A stretch of 64,000 nt of DNA from DASXHY01 sp036272195. Lineage in GTDB: Bacteria; Verrucomicrobiota; Verrucomicrobiia; Limisphaerales; DASXHY01. This document shows positions 34,664 through 46,500 of the stretch, piece after piece. Where the stretch lies: the NCBI GenBank assembly GCA_036272195.1, contig DATAZE010000031.1:1-64000 (forward strand), given 5' to 3'. The notes beneath the pieces are model-generated. The model saw only the letters and a program-made list of their open reading frames with translations. It ran no database searches and was not told the origin of the DNA. The translations under genes were made by a program, and so were the position numbers. Positions within the stretch are counted from its first letter, which is position 1. The number at the start of each line of letters is the position of its first letter.

Positions 34664-37141
34664 ATGGCCGCTTTTTTGAACGACTTGCGCATTGCCTTGC
34701 ACGCGCTGATTCATAAACCGGGGTTCACTTGCGTGGCCGCCGCGACTCTTGCCTTGGGAATTGGCCTGACCTCCGCCATGTTCGCGGTCGTTGAAGGGGT
34801 CTTATTGACGCCTCCGCCGTATCCAAGTCCTGAACGCGTCGTTTGCCTCTCGGCGGGCAAGGAAGACCAGCCTTACGAAGGGCGTTGCCCCGTAAAGACG
34901 TGGGTTGCCTGGCACGATGAAGCGCATTGCTTTGAATCCATCGCGCCGTATTGGTGGAGTTTTGAGTACCTGATTCGTGAGGATGGCAGCCAATTCATCC
35001 AGGGCCTTGACGTCACAACAAATTATTTTGGCCTCATCGGCGTCAAGCCGCTTCTGGGGCAAACATTTTCCCCATCACTCGGCATCATGAGATCGGACTC
35101 CATTGCGGGATTTTCCGAGATCATTCTCGGTTACGATCTTTGGCAAAAAACCTTCAAGGGAGATCCGCACATTATCGGACAGGCCATTCACATCAGCCGG
35201 ATTGACGAACCGCTGACCGTTATTGGGGTCATGCCGCCCGGCCTGAGATTTCTTCCGGCGGACAATAATAACAACGAACCCAACTTCGACGTCAACGCGC
35301 CGGTGGATTACTGGCGACCCGTGATGGTCCGCGAAAGCAAACTTAAATACGAGCAGTGCGATGTCATCGGCCGCTTGCGGCCCGGCGTGACTTCGAGCCA
35401 GGCACAAGCCGAATTGGCGGTCATCGCTGGCCGACACGCGCGCGCTGAAGGCGTGTCTGGCGGCGTCAAAGTGAAGACGGGCTCATTGATGACTCTGCTG
35501 AACCGCGAAGGACGCCGTCTGCTTCTGCCCTTGCTCGGCGCCGTGGCCCTGCTGTTTTTGATTGCGTGCGGCAACGTCGCCGGCCTGCTGCTCGCTCGCG
35601 GCTTGCGGCAACAACGGGAATATGCCGTACGCTGCGCCCTTGGCGCGGGTCGCGCACAACTTTTCTCGGCCGCGATTGCCGAACCGTTGCTGCTTGCGCT
35701 CTTTGGCGGTCTCATCGGAAGCGGTTTGGCGGTGGCCATCGTCAAAATTATCAAGATGATTAGTGGCTTCGCAATTCCACGCTTGGATATGGTGACGGTA
35801 GGCTGGCCGGTTATTGGAGCCGCCTTTGGCCTGGCGTTTTTGGCGGCCATCCTCGCGGGTGCGCTGCCTGCCCTTCGCGCCTGCCAATCCGACCCGGCCT
35901 CCGCCATGAGCAGCGGCGGACGCAGCGGCAGTATCGGACGCGCGCAACGCCGGTTGCTCGCCGCCGCCGCAGTCGTGCAAATTGTCCTCACCGTTGTTTT
36001 GCTGATCGGCGCGGGCTTGCTGCTTGGGACGGTCGCCAACCTGGCCCGGCTCAATCCCGGCTTCAATACTAAAAATATCTTAACGCTCAGCGTTACTCCG
36101 ATGGAGGATGATTTTATGGGTTTTCACAAACGCGCGTTGGAGCGTGTTTCGGCCTTGCCCGGAGTCGAAAAAGCCGCGTTCGCGTGGGGCGTACCTTTCA
36201 CCGGCAACAAATGGACCGGCCTGTTCACCGTCGAAGGCCAGTCCGATGACAAGCCGGCGAATAAAACCATCGTCAGCGAGCGCGCCATCACGCCCGGCTA
36301 CTTTGACGCGCTGAAGATGCACCTCGTCATCGGCCGGGATTTTCGGGCGAGCGATACTTGGGATAACTGGGCCAACAAGGCGATTCCCGCACCCGGCGAT
36401 ACCCAGTTCGTTGGCATCATCAATCAAACGATGGCGCGGCAGCGTTTCGGGAACGCCAGTTGCATCGGAAAAATACTCTACACTCAATTTTTTCCGAAGC
36501 GTCCGATGAAGGTCATTGGCGTGGTCGAAGACATGCGCAGCGATTCCCTGGCGGGCAATCCTGGGCCGGAAGCCTACTTTTGTTATTGGCAGGTTCCCGC
36601 CTTCACCAAGCATCTGCTTGTCAAATCCGCTTCCGACCCGCGCGCGCTTGTTGCCGCGGTTCAGCATGCATTGCACTCGGTTGATCCCAGAGTCGCGGTG
36701 GATCATGTAAAAACCCTCGACCAAATCCGCGCTGATTCCATCGCCGCTCAGGTGTTCGCGATGCGGCTCCTCGCGGGCTTCGCCGCTATCGGAGCCGTTC
36801 TTGCTTTGGTTGGAATCTATGGCGTCATTTCGCTTTCGGTAAATTCCAGGAATCGCGAAATCGCCATTCGCATGGCCGTCGGTGCGCAACGTCGCGATGT
36901 CCTGACGCTGGTCCTGGCCGAAAGTTTGAAACTCATCGCCACCGGTGTGACCGTGGGAATCGCCGTGGCGCTGGCTCTGGGGCGGGTTTTGCGAGCCTAT
37001 CTTTTCGGCGTCGGTCCGGCGGATCCGCTTACCATCATTTCAGTTTCCGTGCTGTTTGTGGTCATCGCGCTGTTTGCCTGTTACTTCCCCGCGCGCCGGG
37101 CGACCCGCACCGATCCGGTCACGGCGCTGCGCTGCGAATGA
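34664..37141 (+). CDS. ABC transporter permease, MacB/ADOP type
   Basis: An 825-residue inner-membrane protein; I take the ATG at 34664 rather than the GTG five codons earlier. It follows the ADOP/FtsX layout: an N-terminal helix (FTCVAAATLALGIGLTSAMFAVV), a MacB periplasmic core (~55-260), three membrane helices in the middle (LLPLLGAVALLFLIACGNVAGLLLARGLRQQREYAVRCALGAGR), a second periplasmic core, and a C-terminal FtsX block (AIGAVLALVGIYGVISLSV...REIAIRMAVGAQRRDVL, ending FPARRATRTDPVTALRCE). The ATPase and the periplasmic adaptor follow as one operon. Such systems drive mechanotransmission-type export of drugs, peptides or lipids; the cargo is unknown. Confidence 0.9.
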   Translation: MAAFLNDLRIALHALIHKPGFTCVAAATLALGIGLTSAMFAVVEGVLLTPPPYPSPERVVCLSAGKEDQPYEGRCPVKTWVAWHDEAHCFESIAPYWWSFEYLIREDGSQFIQGLDVTTNYFGLIGVKPLLGQTFSPSLGIMRSDSIAGFSEIILGYDLWQKTFKGDPHIIGQAIHISRIDEPLTVIGVMPPGLRFLPADNNNNEPNFDVNAPVDYWRPVMVRESKLKYEQCDVIGRLRPGVTSSQAQAELAVIAGRHARAEGVSGGVKVKTGSLMTLLNREGRRLLLPLLGAVALLFLIACGNVAGLLLARGLRQQREYAVRCALGAGRAQLFSAAIAEPLLLALFGGLIGSGLAVAIVKIIKMISGFAIPRLDMVTVGWPVIGAAFGLAFLAAILAGALPALRACQSDPASAMSSGGRSGSIGRAQRRLLAAAAVVQIVLTVVLLIGAGLLLGTVANLARLNPGFNTKNILTLSVTPMEDDFMGFHKRALERVSALPGVEKAAFAWGVPFTGNKWTGLFTVEGQSDDKPANKTIVSERAITPGYFDALKMHLVIGRDFRASDTWDNWANKAIPAPGDTQFVGIINQTMARQRFGNASCIGKILYTQFFPKRPMKVIGVVEDMRSDSLAGNPGPEAYFCYWQVPAFTKHLLVKSASDPRALVAAVQHALHSVDPRVAVDHVKTLDQIRADSIAAQVFAMRLLAGFAAIGAVLALVGIYGVISLSVNSRNREIAIRMAVGAQRRDVLTLVLAESLKLIATGVTVGIAVALALGRVLRAYLFGVGPADPLTIISVSVLFVVIALFACYFPARRATRTDPVTALRCE

Positions 37142-37150
37142 TTTGAAATT

Positions 37151-37837
37151 ATGCCAACACCCGCGCCACTGATCGAACTCAAGAGCATCGAGAAGATTTT
37201 TTTGACCGACGAACTTGAAACGCACGCGCTCGCGAAGGTGAGTTTTGAAATCCGCCCCGGCGATTACGTTGCTATTTCCGGCCCGTCCGGCTGCGGCAAA
37301 TCAACGCTGCTGGCCATTCTCGGATTGCTGGATTCGCCGACCGGCGGCCGGTACGAATTGCGCGGCGAAAGCGTCGGGCGCCTGGGCTATGCCCAACGCG
37401 CGCGCGTCCGCAATCGCGAAATCGGCTTCATTTTCCAAAGCTTCAATCTCATCGGCGACTTGACCGTTTGGGAAAACGTCGCCCTGCCGCTCACCTACCG
37501 CGGTTTGGATTTCGCCGAACGCCACGAGCGAGTGGATGAAGCGCTCGCAAAAGTCGGCATGACGGCGCGCGCGAAGCATTACCCGCAGCAACTTTCTGGC
37601 GGCCAGCAACAGCGTGTGGCCGTCGCCCGCGCCTTGGGTGGCCGTCCTTCCATTTTGCTTGCCGACGAACCCACCGGAAATCTCGATTCAAAAAATGGCG
37701 ACGCCGTGATGGGCTTGCTGTGTGAATTGCATGCCGACGGCGCAACGATTTGCCTCGTCACGCACGATCCAAATTACGCGCGCGATGCGCAAAGAACCAT
37801 TCACATGCTGGACGGCCAGATTATTACCGGAGTTTGA
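37151..37837 (+). CDS. ABC transporter ATPase, MacB/LolD type
   Basis: A 228-residue ATPase, 9 bp after the permease. Walker A is SGPSGCGKSTL (~44-54), the Q-loop is in FIFQSFNLIGDLTVWENV, the signature is LSGGQQQRVAVARAL, Walker B is ILLADEPTGNLDS and the switch His is in LVTHDPNYA. Length and motifs are standard for the family. It powers the permease upstream and works with the membrane-fusion protein downstream. Confidence 0.93.
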   Translation: MPTPAPLIELKSIEKIFLTDELETHALAKVSFEIRPGDYVAISGPSGCGKSTLLAILGLLDSPTGGRYELRGESVGRLGYAQRARVRNREIGFIFQSFNLIGDLTVWENVALPLTYRGLDFAERHERVDEALAKVGMTARAKHYPQQLSGGQQQRVAVARALGGRPSILLADEPTGNLDSKNGDAVMGLLCELHADGATICLVTHDPNYARDAQRTIHMLDGQIITGV

Positions 37838-37846
37838 TTATTCATT

Positions 37847-39118
37847 ATGGACCTTCCCATCTCAGCCGAAATCCGCAAACGCCGCCGGTCGCGCCGCTGG
37901 CTCATTATCGGCGCCGTGGCCGTCACGCTGGCGGTGGTCACGTTCGCGCTTTCGCGCCTCAAGCCAGCCGCGCCGTCCGTGGAAAGAGCTTCGCTCTTTC
38001 TGGACACGGTTAAACGCGGCGAGATGCTCTGCCAAGTGCGCGGCAATGGTACGCTCGTGCCGGAAGATACCCGCTGGATTCCGACGCTAAACGCCGGGCG
38101 CGTGGAACGCATTCTGGTATTGCCGGGAGCGGCCGTCAAAGCAGACACGGTGCTGGTGGAGTTGGCGAATCCAGAGGTGGATCAGGCGGTCTTCGACACC
38201 GAGTGGCAGCTTAAAGGCGCTGAAGCCGACCTCGCCAAACTCCGCGTGCAGCTAAAAACGGACGAATTGACCCAGCGCAAAGAAGTTGCCACTGCCGAGG
38301 CCGACTACAGCAACGCCAAACTCGAATGCGCGATCGAAACCGACCTCTTCAAATCCGGCATCGCTCCCCAAGCAATTTTAACGCAAGCCAAAACCAAAGC
38401 CGATGAATCGTCCAAACTTCTCGATATTGAACGCGAGCGCCTCGCCGCGATGGCCGATTCCGCGAAAGCGCAACTCGACGCGCAGGACGCCAAAATCGCG
38501 CAGCTTCGCGCCCAACTTGAGTTGAAGCAAAATCAGCGGGCCGCCCTTAAGATTCGCGCCGGCATGGACGGCGTCCTCCAGCGCTTGGGCGACATGAACA
38601 ACCCGCTTCAGGAAGGCCAGCAACTGGCCGCTGGCGCATCGGTGGCTCGCGTCGCCAACATGGCGAAACTCAAGGCCGCCATAAAAATCGCCGAAACCCA
38701 GGCCAGGGACGTGCAGATAGATCAACCCGCGCAGATAGACACGCACAATGGCCTCATCACCGGTCATGTCGTTCGAGTTGATCCCGCCGTCGAAAACGGA
38801 ACGATTACTGTGGATGTCGCGCTGGATTCTCCGCTTCCCAAAGGCGCGCGCCCGGATTTGAGTGTGGATGGGACCGTCGAAATCGCGCGATTAAAAAATG
38901 TCCTCTACGTCGGTCGTCCGGTGCAGGCGGATGCGGACAACCAGCTTGGGCTTTTCAAGGTGACTGATGGCGGGGTTGGTGCGCTGCGTATCCTCGTCAA
39001 ATTTGGCCGCAGTTCGGTCAGCACCATCGAAATCCTCACGGGTCTTCAAGTCGGCGACCAAATCATCGTGTCCGACATGTCGCAATGGGACACTCACGAC
39101 CGCCTCAGGCTGAATTGA
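37847..39118 (+). CDS. HlyD/MacA-type membrane-fusion protein
   Basis: A 423-residue periplasmic adaptor with one N-terminal membrane helix (WLIIGAVAVTLAVVTFAL). The barrel-sandwich begins at GEMLCQVRGNGTLVPEDTRWI and resumes at LKIRAGMDGVLQRLG. Between them, residues ~115-230 form a long alpha-helical hairpin rich in Ala, Glu, Lys and Gln (EADLAKLRVQLKTDEL, AKAQLDAQDAKIAQLRAQL). The C-terminal domains include VLYVGRPVQAD and VEILTGLQVGDQIIVSDMS-like text. It starts 9 bp after the ATPase and completes the export operon. No TolC-like outer-membrane partner is in view. Confidence 0.9.
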   Translation: MDLPISAEIRKRRRSRRWLIIGAVAVTLAVVTFALSRLKPAAPSVERASLFLDTVKRGEMLCQVRGNGTLVPEDTRWIPTLNAGRVERILVLPGAAVKADTVLVELANPEVDQAVFDTEWQLKGAEADLAKLRVQLKTDELTQRKEVATAEADYSNAKLECAIETDLFKSGIAPQAILTQAKTKADESSKLLDIERERLAAMADSAKAQLDAQDAKIAQLRAQLELKQNQRAALKIRAGMDGVLQRLGDMNNPLQEGQQLAAGASVARVANMAKLKAAIKIAETQARDVQIDQPAQIDTHNGLITGHVVRVDPAVENGTITVDVALDSPLPKGARPDLSVDGTVEIARLKNVLYVGRPVQADADNQLGLFKVTDGGVGALRILVKFGRSSVSTIEILTGLQVGDQIIVSDMSQWDTHDRLRLN

Positions 39119-39252
39119 CCCACCAACTCCCACTTAGTGCTCGCCATAGGCAGCCAGATTGCCAATAAAATTTCTCTCAAGTTCCAGTGAATTCCCTTGA
39201 AGCGAACATAAGGATTCTGTCATTTTTCCGGCAACCCACTTCTGAAGAACAC

Positions 39253-40410
39253 ATGAATACGACCCGATTGATACGTGGCTGCGCCTGGTGCGCCGCTGGA
39301 ATTTTCCTGGTGACGGCGCCCGCTTCCACCAAGGCGCAAACGACGAATCAAACGCCATCCGCGCGGCCCGTCCGCCCGTCGCCACCCACGCGCGATCCCC
39401 ACACCCCCGGATACGTTGCCGCCAAAGATTTGCCGGATGGTGAAAACGCGCCGATGGACGCCGAAGGTAATTTCGTCATCGGCCCGACGCATCATGCCGC
39501 GCCCGATGCGATGGTAAATACCAACGTGCCGCAGGGAAAGATCTATGAATTCACGATGAATTCAGCCGACAGCAAGATTTATCCCGGCATCGCGCGCGAG
39601 CAAGGGACTTTTGGCAAGCCAAGTCCGGATGATCCGACCAAGCTGATCGTTACCACGAGCCATCCTGCGCCTTACAAACGCAAGCTCTCGGTTTATGTCC
39701 CCAAACAATACGTGGCCGGCACTGCCGCGCCATTTATCGTCGGCGCGGACGGCCCCGATCGGTTGCTCTTCACTGTTTTGGATAATCTGATCGCAGAACA
39801 CAAATTGCCGCCAATGGTCGGCATTTCCATCAGCAACGGCAGCGGTGATGCGCAGGGTAGCGAACGCGGATTGGAGTATGATACGATGTCCGGACGTTAC
39901 GCTGAATTCGTGGAGCAGGAGGTATTGCCATTGGTGGAAAGCAAGTGTGATGTGAAGCTGACGAAGGATCCCGATGGCCGGGCCACGATGGGCGGCAGTT
40001 CCGGTGGTTCATGCGCACTGAGTATGGCGTGGTATCACCCGGAACTTTATCACCGCGTGCTCACGTATTCCGGCACGTATGTGAACCAGCAATGGCCGCA
40101 CAGCGACGAGACTCCGCATGGCGCCTGGGAATATCACGAGCGGCTTATCCCCAACAACCCCGCCAAGCCCATCCGCATCTGGCTCGAAGTCGGTGACCGC
40201 GATCTCTACAACCCCAACGGAATGCGCGATAACATGCACGACTGGGTCGTGGCCAACGAACACATGGCCCAAGTGCTGGCTGACAAAGGCTACCACTACC
40301 AATTCATTTTTGCGCGCAACGCCGGCCATACGGACGGAAGTGTCAAGCGGCAAACCCTGCCCGAAGCGCTCGAATGGCTCTGGCAAGGCTATCATCCTGC
40401 GGAGAAATAA
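39253..40410 (+). CDS. Secreted alpha/beta-hydrolase, esterase D / CE1-like
   Basis: A 385-residue protein starting at the ATG at 39253, which opens a signal peptide (RLIRGCAWCAAGIFLVTAPASTKA). A Pro-rich linker leads into an esterase domain: KRKLSVYVPKQYV, PFIVGADGPD, GISISNGSGDAQGSERGLEYD, the nucleophile elbow ATMGGSSGGSCALSMAW (Ser near residue 257), IRIWLEVGDRD (Asp region) and RNAGHTDGSVK (His). CE1-type enzymes release feruloyl or acetyl groups from plant polysaccharides; enterobactin-type esterases are an alternative. It stands alone, 134 bp after the ABC operon. Confidence 0.85.
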   Translation: MNTTRLIRGCAWCAAGIFLVTAPASTKAQTTNQTPSARPVRPSPPTRDPHTPGYVAAKDLPDGENAPMDAEGNFVIGPTHHAAPDAMVNTNVPQGKIYEFTMNSADSKIYPGIAREQGTFGKPSPDDPTKLIVTTSHPAPYKRKLSVYVPKQYVAGTAAPFIVGADGPDRLLFTVLDNLIAEHKLPPMVGISISNGSGDAQGSERGLEYDTMSGRYAEFVEQEVLPLVESKCDVKLTKDPDGRATMGGSSGGSCALSMAWYHPELYHRVLTYSGTYVNQQWPHSDETPHGAWEYHERLIPNNPAKPIRIWLEVGDRDLYNPNGMRDNMHDWVVANEHMAQVLADKGYHYQFIFARNAGHTDGSVKRQTLPEALEWLWQGYHPAEK

Positions 40411-40442
40411 AAAATTTGATCGACCTCTCGGACTTGATGCGG

Positions 40443-40462
40443 CTGCACTTCTTGGAGTGCAG
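40443..40462. terminator. Hairpin between esterase and giant gene
   Basis: CTGCACT (40443-40449) and AGTGCAG (40456-40462) form a 7-bp stem with a 6-nt loop, 32 bp after the esterase stop and before the 3' end of the converging giant gene. It may end transcription from either side. A T-tract is lacking, so a dispersed palindromic repeat is an alternative. Confidence 0.4.
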
Positions 40463-40572
40463 TCGTGCCCTTTGCCAGAACCGCGGGTAATAACTTAAAA
40501 TAGTTTCGTAGAAAAGGAAGCCTGACATTTGTCAGGCCGCGGTTTGATAAGATGTAACTTTATCGTATTACC

Positions 40573-43500
40573 TTATTGCTTCTCCGAACGATAGAAGATT
40601 GGTGAAACAGTGTTTGTTGAAATCGGCAGACTAAGGAACCGATTCGTTAAAATAAAGTTCGTCAACTGATTCCATAAACCAAACTGTAGATTTGTGTCGC
40701 TGAAAATGCCATAAGTCGAACCAGGCTGGCCGTACAATGTCAGGATCAACTGGTTTGATTTTACCAAATCAAGCACCGGTTCGATGCCCACAATAATGAT
40801 CCGCGCCTGATTCGCCTTTCCGTTCGTTATTGCCGCCCCGCCAGATTGCGACGCCAAAAGCTGAGACGGAACGATGTAAGCCACCGACGAATGGACATTG
40901 GACACGGTCAAAAAGTCCAGGGCAGCGATCGTACGCACACTGGCGGTTTGTTGGGAAGGATCGAGATCAAAACTGATGTCATAATTGTTTGAACCCGCTG
41001 CCCTAAGCAGGCCCTGGGTAATTTCGGGGCTCAGCGGACGCAACACGAGATTTGTCAATTCAGAAGCTGGCGCACTCAGTTGCAGAGTGATATTCGTCAA
41101 TGGCAGGCTTGCGGCCAGAATGATCGGCACTGTGCCCGTCTCGCCGTTGAGCAGGTTGGTCGAGCCGAAGTTCAGGTTAAAATCACTTAAGGTGTCCCGC
41201 ACAGTTATGTTGAATGGTTGCGAAGCGCTTAACGGCGGCACTCCGTTGTCAGTCACCGTCAAGGTGAAGTAATTTGTCGTCGGCCCTTGCGTCGAATTCG
41301 GCGTCCAACGGAATACTCCGGTAACCGGATCCAGTGTGACGCCGGTTGGAATGTTTCCGGCCAAACTATAAGTCAGGGTATTGGTTGGAATATCCGGATC
41401 GGTGGCGTGATTCGTAAATGTCACCAGTTGGCCTTCACTGACCACGAAATTCGCAATCGGAGCCAGCACGGGCGGCTGGTTCACTTCGCGAACAATTACC
41501 GTCACCATTCCAGTTGCGCTCAGCGCGGGCAATCCATTATCGGTGACAATCACCGAAAAAACATTTGTGCCTGGGCCGTCTGCCTCGCCCGTGGACCATC
41601 TAAGGGCTCCGGTAGCGGAATTGATCGTCACTCCGGGCGGAACCGCGCCTGCCAATTTAAAGGTTAGAACCTGCGCGGCGTCGGGGTCGCTTGCCGGCAT
41701 CAACACCGTCACTACACTGCCTTCATCAACGGTGACATTGGTGGCGGCGAGGATGACGGGCGGAGAATTGGTAAGGCTTACCATCGTTTGAGCATCGGGT
41801 GATTGCGGCGCCGACTCGCGGTTGCCCGAAGCATCCGTCGCGATGCTGTAGAATGAGTAAGCGCTTCCGTACGTGCCTTGATAAATCGCGCTTGTCTCCG
41901 AAGTATGCGTCAACCATGCAGAAAACGGGCCGTTATTCTGGCTCACATAAATATCGTAGAAAGCAATTCCCGAGCCGCTCGCATCATCAGCGCCGGACCA
42001 GTTGACCGGAATTTGCTCGTAGGAATTTGCTGGAAGCTGGCTGACTGCGCTGGCCGGTGCTGTGGTATCCGCCGATGGCAGTGCGGAGTAAGTGAGTATA
42101 TAGGAACCCGTGCTGTTATAATCGAACAAATGTAACACATGTTCGTAGATAGGTGGACGTCCCAGGCCGACGAAGGTCCGGTCGGTGATCCAAACATTGG
42201 TGTCGAGAGAAATAGGAACGCCGTCCGACCGGGTAACATTGACTAATTGATACGCGCCGTTTGCGGGGTCCGGCACATTCAGATACACGAAGCCTTCCGG
42301 CATCATGGCATTTAATTGGACCTGAAGATTGCCAGCTGAAACAGTTCCATTCACTTGCGATGCCAGCACGACCTGAACATTGTTGGAGGTGCCATCGCTC
42401 AAATAAACCGTGTCGGGATAATCATTGGGATCTGGCAGGTCGTTGACCAAAAAGTCCGGACGCCCGTCGGCAAACGGGGCGGGAGCATCCACCACATGAA
42501 TCATTTCATGGATCGAGACGTTATCAATCAGAGAAAGTTTTGGATTTCCCAGATCGTCCACGGCCTCGAAAGAAGCATCATAATCCGTGAACAAACCTTG
42601 AAGGGTCGAAGTCATCAGCCAGCGGCCGATCACATTCGTGCCGGGAGCGATGTCACCCAAGTCAAGCATAAGAGACGGCAGCAGATTTTGCCCGTCCACC
42701 TGGCTGGCGATAATCTTGAAATCAATCAGCAATCCTTTTTCATTGTCCACGATGGTCGGCTGTGCGGATGTGATGGTAAAATCATGGGCCGTGCCGCCGC
42801 CGTGATTGCGAAGCAGGATCGCGAGCGAAAATGGTATGCTGGGCTCAATCGCGGGCGTATTCGGATCATCCGCATAAACATTTCTCTCTAGGAAATAATC
42901 CACGTCCAGTTGTGGAACCGGATGCACGGTTATCGGCACAGGAGTCAGCGGAATGGACACAAGGGTGCCATCAAGCGAGTATTGCAACATTCCGCCGACA
43001 TAATAAACGACCGGCGCCGTGGGGGCGGCATCCACCGTCGGTATAACGGTCCACATCACGGAAGCATTGGTGCCCGCAGCCAGCGTTCCGGAGCCATCCA
43101 CCGCCGAGAGATTCACTAATTGCGGGATGGGTATGCCAAACAAGTTCGTGGCCGGATTTCCAGACGCATCAACCACGTTGAGCTGGACTAATACGGCCGC
43201 CAAAGGAGTTGTCTCGCCGTTGTTAAACTGGAGAGTCGCCTTAAACGCTTCGCGGCTAAGCACGGCATCCTGGTCTAATTCAAGTTTTACACTGCCGCAG
43301 ACGCCGCCTCGACCGCCCGCCGTTGCGTTGTAGTTAAGCGTCTGGATATACGCGGTCAACGGATCGGAGAACCCGCCCGATTCCGCCAGCGCCTGATTTT
43401 GCGCAGCCAACTGGAGATGAAGGCTGGCCGCGCTCAGACTGATGAAATCAGTGCTCTGCCCCGCCGGAGCATTGGACGGTTCATAAATATTTTGCGACCA

Positions 43501-46500
43501 GTTGGTCAGCGTTCGATTCCAACGATCCATGACCCGGTTCAACTCGGATGCCGAGAGTTCTTCGGGAACAATTCCGGTGAGTAACGCCGCGCGTTCCGCG
43601 TCAGAGATAGCCGCACCGCCGTCGGAGGATGGGGCCATCGCTTCCCGCAGTCGCTCGATCCAAACGGTCGTGTTAGTGGTGCTGTTTTCATTGACCCAGA
43701 CGCCATCCGGCGCGCCGGTCAAGTCATTGAACAAATCAAAAAGATTTCGGACGCCAGACTTGTAAGCTTCGGCTGGATCAGAAAGTAAAGATAGAGGTTT
43801 TAGCGTGCCGGGGGAAGACGGACCAAAACACATGAGTAAATGATTCAGGCACTGCAAATCTCCGACGACGCCCAAAACCGCTCCGACAACGGGAATCTCG
43901 TGGCCAAGCGCGCCCGCGCAATCCACCCCGGCTTCAAGGCAGTTTTCTACGCCTTCGGGATTTTTACTGCCGATATCCTCGCCGCATTCATAAGCACCGT
44001 GCAAGCAATTCGGCAAGTCAGGCAGCAACGATGGCAGGCAATCTTTCAGGATCGGCAACGGACCGCAATCTGGAGAACTGGCAGGGGAACCATTGGTGGG
44101 ACACGGAGGAGCATAATTAATGGGCGGCGCGGAACTTGCGGGAGTCAAGCCTCCCGTAACTACGCCTGCGGGACCGCCTCCGCCTCTGGTTGATGTATAG
44201 CCATATCCTCCGCCTGAAAAGCCGTAACCACCACCGCCGCCGCCGCCGGTTACGCCACCGCCACCGCCGGGCGCTCCCAAACCGGAAACAGTCCCACAGT
44301 TTCCCGCGTTCGGAAAAACAATCGGAGCGGTGGAGGATTTCATTTCGCCACCGCAAGGATAGGAGCTGCTTAATTGCCCGCTGGCAGTGCAGGGCGCGCC
44401 ACTGCTTCCGCTGTTGTTTCCGCCGTCACCGCTTCCGTCTCCACCGTTGCCGCCGCCAGGATTCATGCCGGGGCCGCTGCCAGTGATGATATTGGTAGTA
44501 TTTGGTGGACTGAGGCGTTGAATGGTCAGGGGGATAACCATTGAGCTGTTCGCGGGCAGCGTGCCGAGATTGTTGATCAGCGGCGTGAATTTGAAATTAG
44601 GATGCGTGTCAAACTGGAGTTGGCAATCCTGCGCCGCCAGCAACCCGTGATTTGAAACAGAAAGATTCACCTGCCAGGTGTCTCCCACCATATTCGCCAG
44701 ATCAATAACCGTTGGTTCCACGGTGACCACGGGTATCGGCACGTTGGCCTCAAATTCAGTCTGGATGGCGATGGTATATTCGTCCGGTATCTCCGTAGGA
44801 ACCACGATCCAGGTATAGCTGATGCTTTGAAATGAAACGAACGCGTCAATCTCGTTCGATTGCCCTGCCAAAACCAGAATGGTTCCGCGATAATCGGTGT
44901 GTTGGGCGGCGGAAACTTGCAGGTTATAATAACCTTCCGTTAATTGGCTCGCATAGAAGGCTCCATCGTGGCCGGTCACTCCATTTGTAATGGCCGCCCC
45001 CGTCGTGGCATCCGTAAGGATGACAGTTGCGTTCGTCACTGGCGGCGAGCCGGCAGCATAGAACGTCAAGTCGTCCACCGCCACAACTTTCAAATCTCCT
45101 TTTGCCTCAGACAAAGCCCGAAACTGGAAAGGCACGCTGAGGCTGGCGTGGGCGGCGTTGAGGCCCAGGTTGCCAGAGTACGTGTTCAAAGCAGTGCCAG
45201 CCGGCGGCATTAATCGCAAGGTCACGCTGTTCGTGGCCCCGGGTGCGAGTGAGGGCATCGGGTTTGCCGAGGCCAGGCTCAACCACGGCAACGCCGGCAG
45301 CGAAATGGAAATGGGTCCACTCTCGGCAGCACCTTCGTTGACGACTTGAAAACTCACCAGCTTTTGATCGCCGACGGTGACGCCTGACACCAACTGTCCA
45401 GGCATCGCGACCAACCGCGGGACAACGCCCTGCACAGCCACACTGATCGGAACCTGAACCGTCGCGCCTTCGGCACTTGTTACAATTAGACCGATTTGCG
45501 CCTGCGAATAGGATGCGTCGGTCGCTTTAATGGTGAACGATAACTGATTGGTTGCAAGCTCGCCGAGGGAATTGGTTTGAAGCGTGGCAGTCACCATTAG
45601 ATTCGGAGGAACATTGGTGGTGGTCACGTTCAAGGCGGTCAACGGCACGTCCCCGGCATTTACGATGTTCACCACGTCGGTCACGCTTCCGCCTTGAAAA
45701 ATTGTCTCTGTCAACAGCGCGGGCTGGGCGGTCATGCCGTACAACGTGAATTGATCCTGAACCGTCGCGTCGGCATCACCCGGATGGGCGGCGCCAATCG
45801 TGTAAATCCCAGCCTCGCCCGGTAATGGCTGCCACGTCGTTGAAAAATTTCCCTGACTATCGGTTAAAGCGGAAATGATGCGATGCGTTTGCCTTAGATA
45901 AATGTGGATGTTTACCAGCACAAACGGCGCAGGCTGGTTCGAGATTGGTTTAAAAGCGCGGCCGCTAAAGGGAATCGGTGTATTCGCGACGGCGCTGTGA
46001 ACGGTCGTTGCGACCACGGCTTCGTAAGCCGGAGTCACATGTATGGGCACACTGGAAATCGAGGTATTATTATCTTCTAAAATTTCGGCGACCGTATTGC
46101 TCACGTCGGTTTGCGCGATGACCCAGTAATCTCCGGCGGCTTGAGGCAGGCGAATAGAAAATGTTTGCGAAAACGCCTCTCCGGCGGGCAACGATCCGGC
46201 AAAAGGATAACTGCCGACTAATGTAGCTCCGTCCAGGGAACGGTTGGTGGATAAATAAAGTGTTTGGATGATTACATTCGAAGACATCGCGCTCAATCCC
46301 TGATTCAATATCGTATATCCAAGATTGGCGAAGGTTTCGGTATCGGCTGAAGCGGGCGCGATCACCGAAGAAACCACCAGGTCCGGCAAGCTGGCATCAC
46401 TGACGACGAGAGAATCCGATCCGCTGTTAAAGCCCGCGGCGGTGGCGGTCACAGAAACAGTTTCATTTCCACTTGCGCCACCGTTCAGGCTCGCCACATT

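Noticed and set aside
40443..40462. The hairpin as one unit of a dispersed palindromic repeat family
   Set aside because: I saw only one copy in this window, so it is listed only as a possible terminator.
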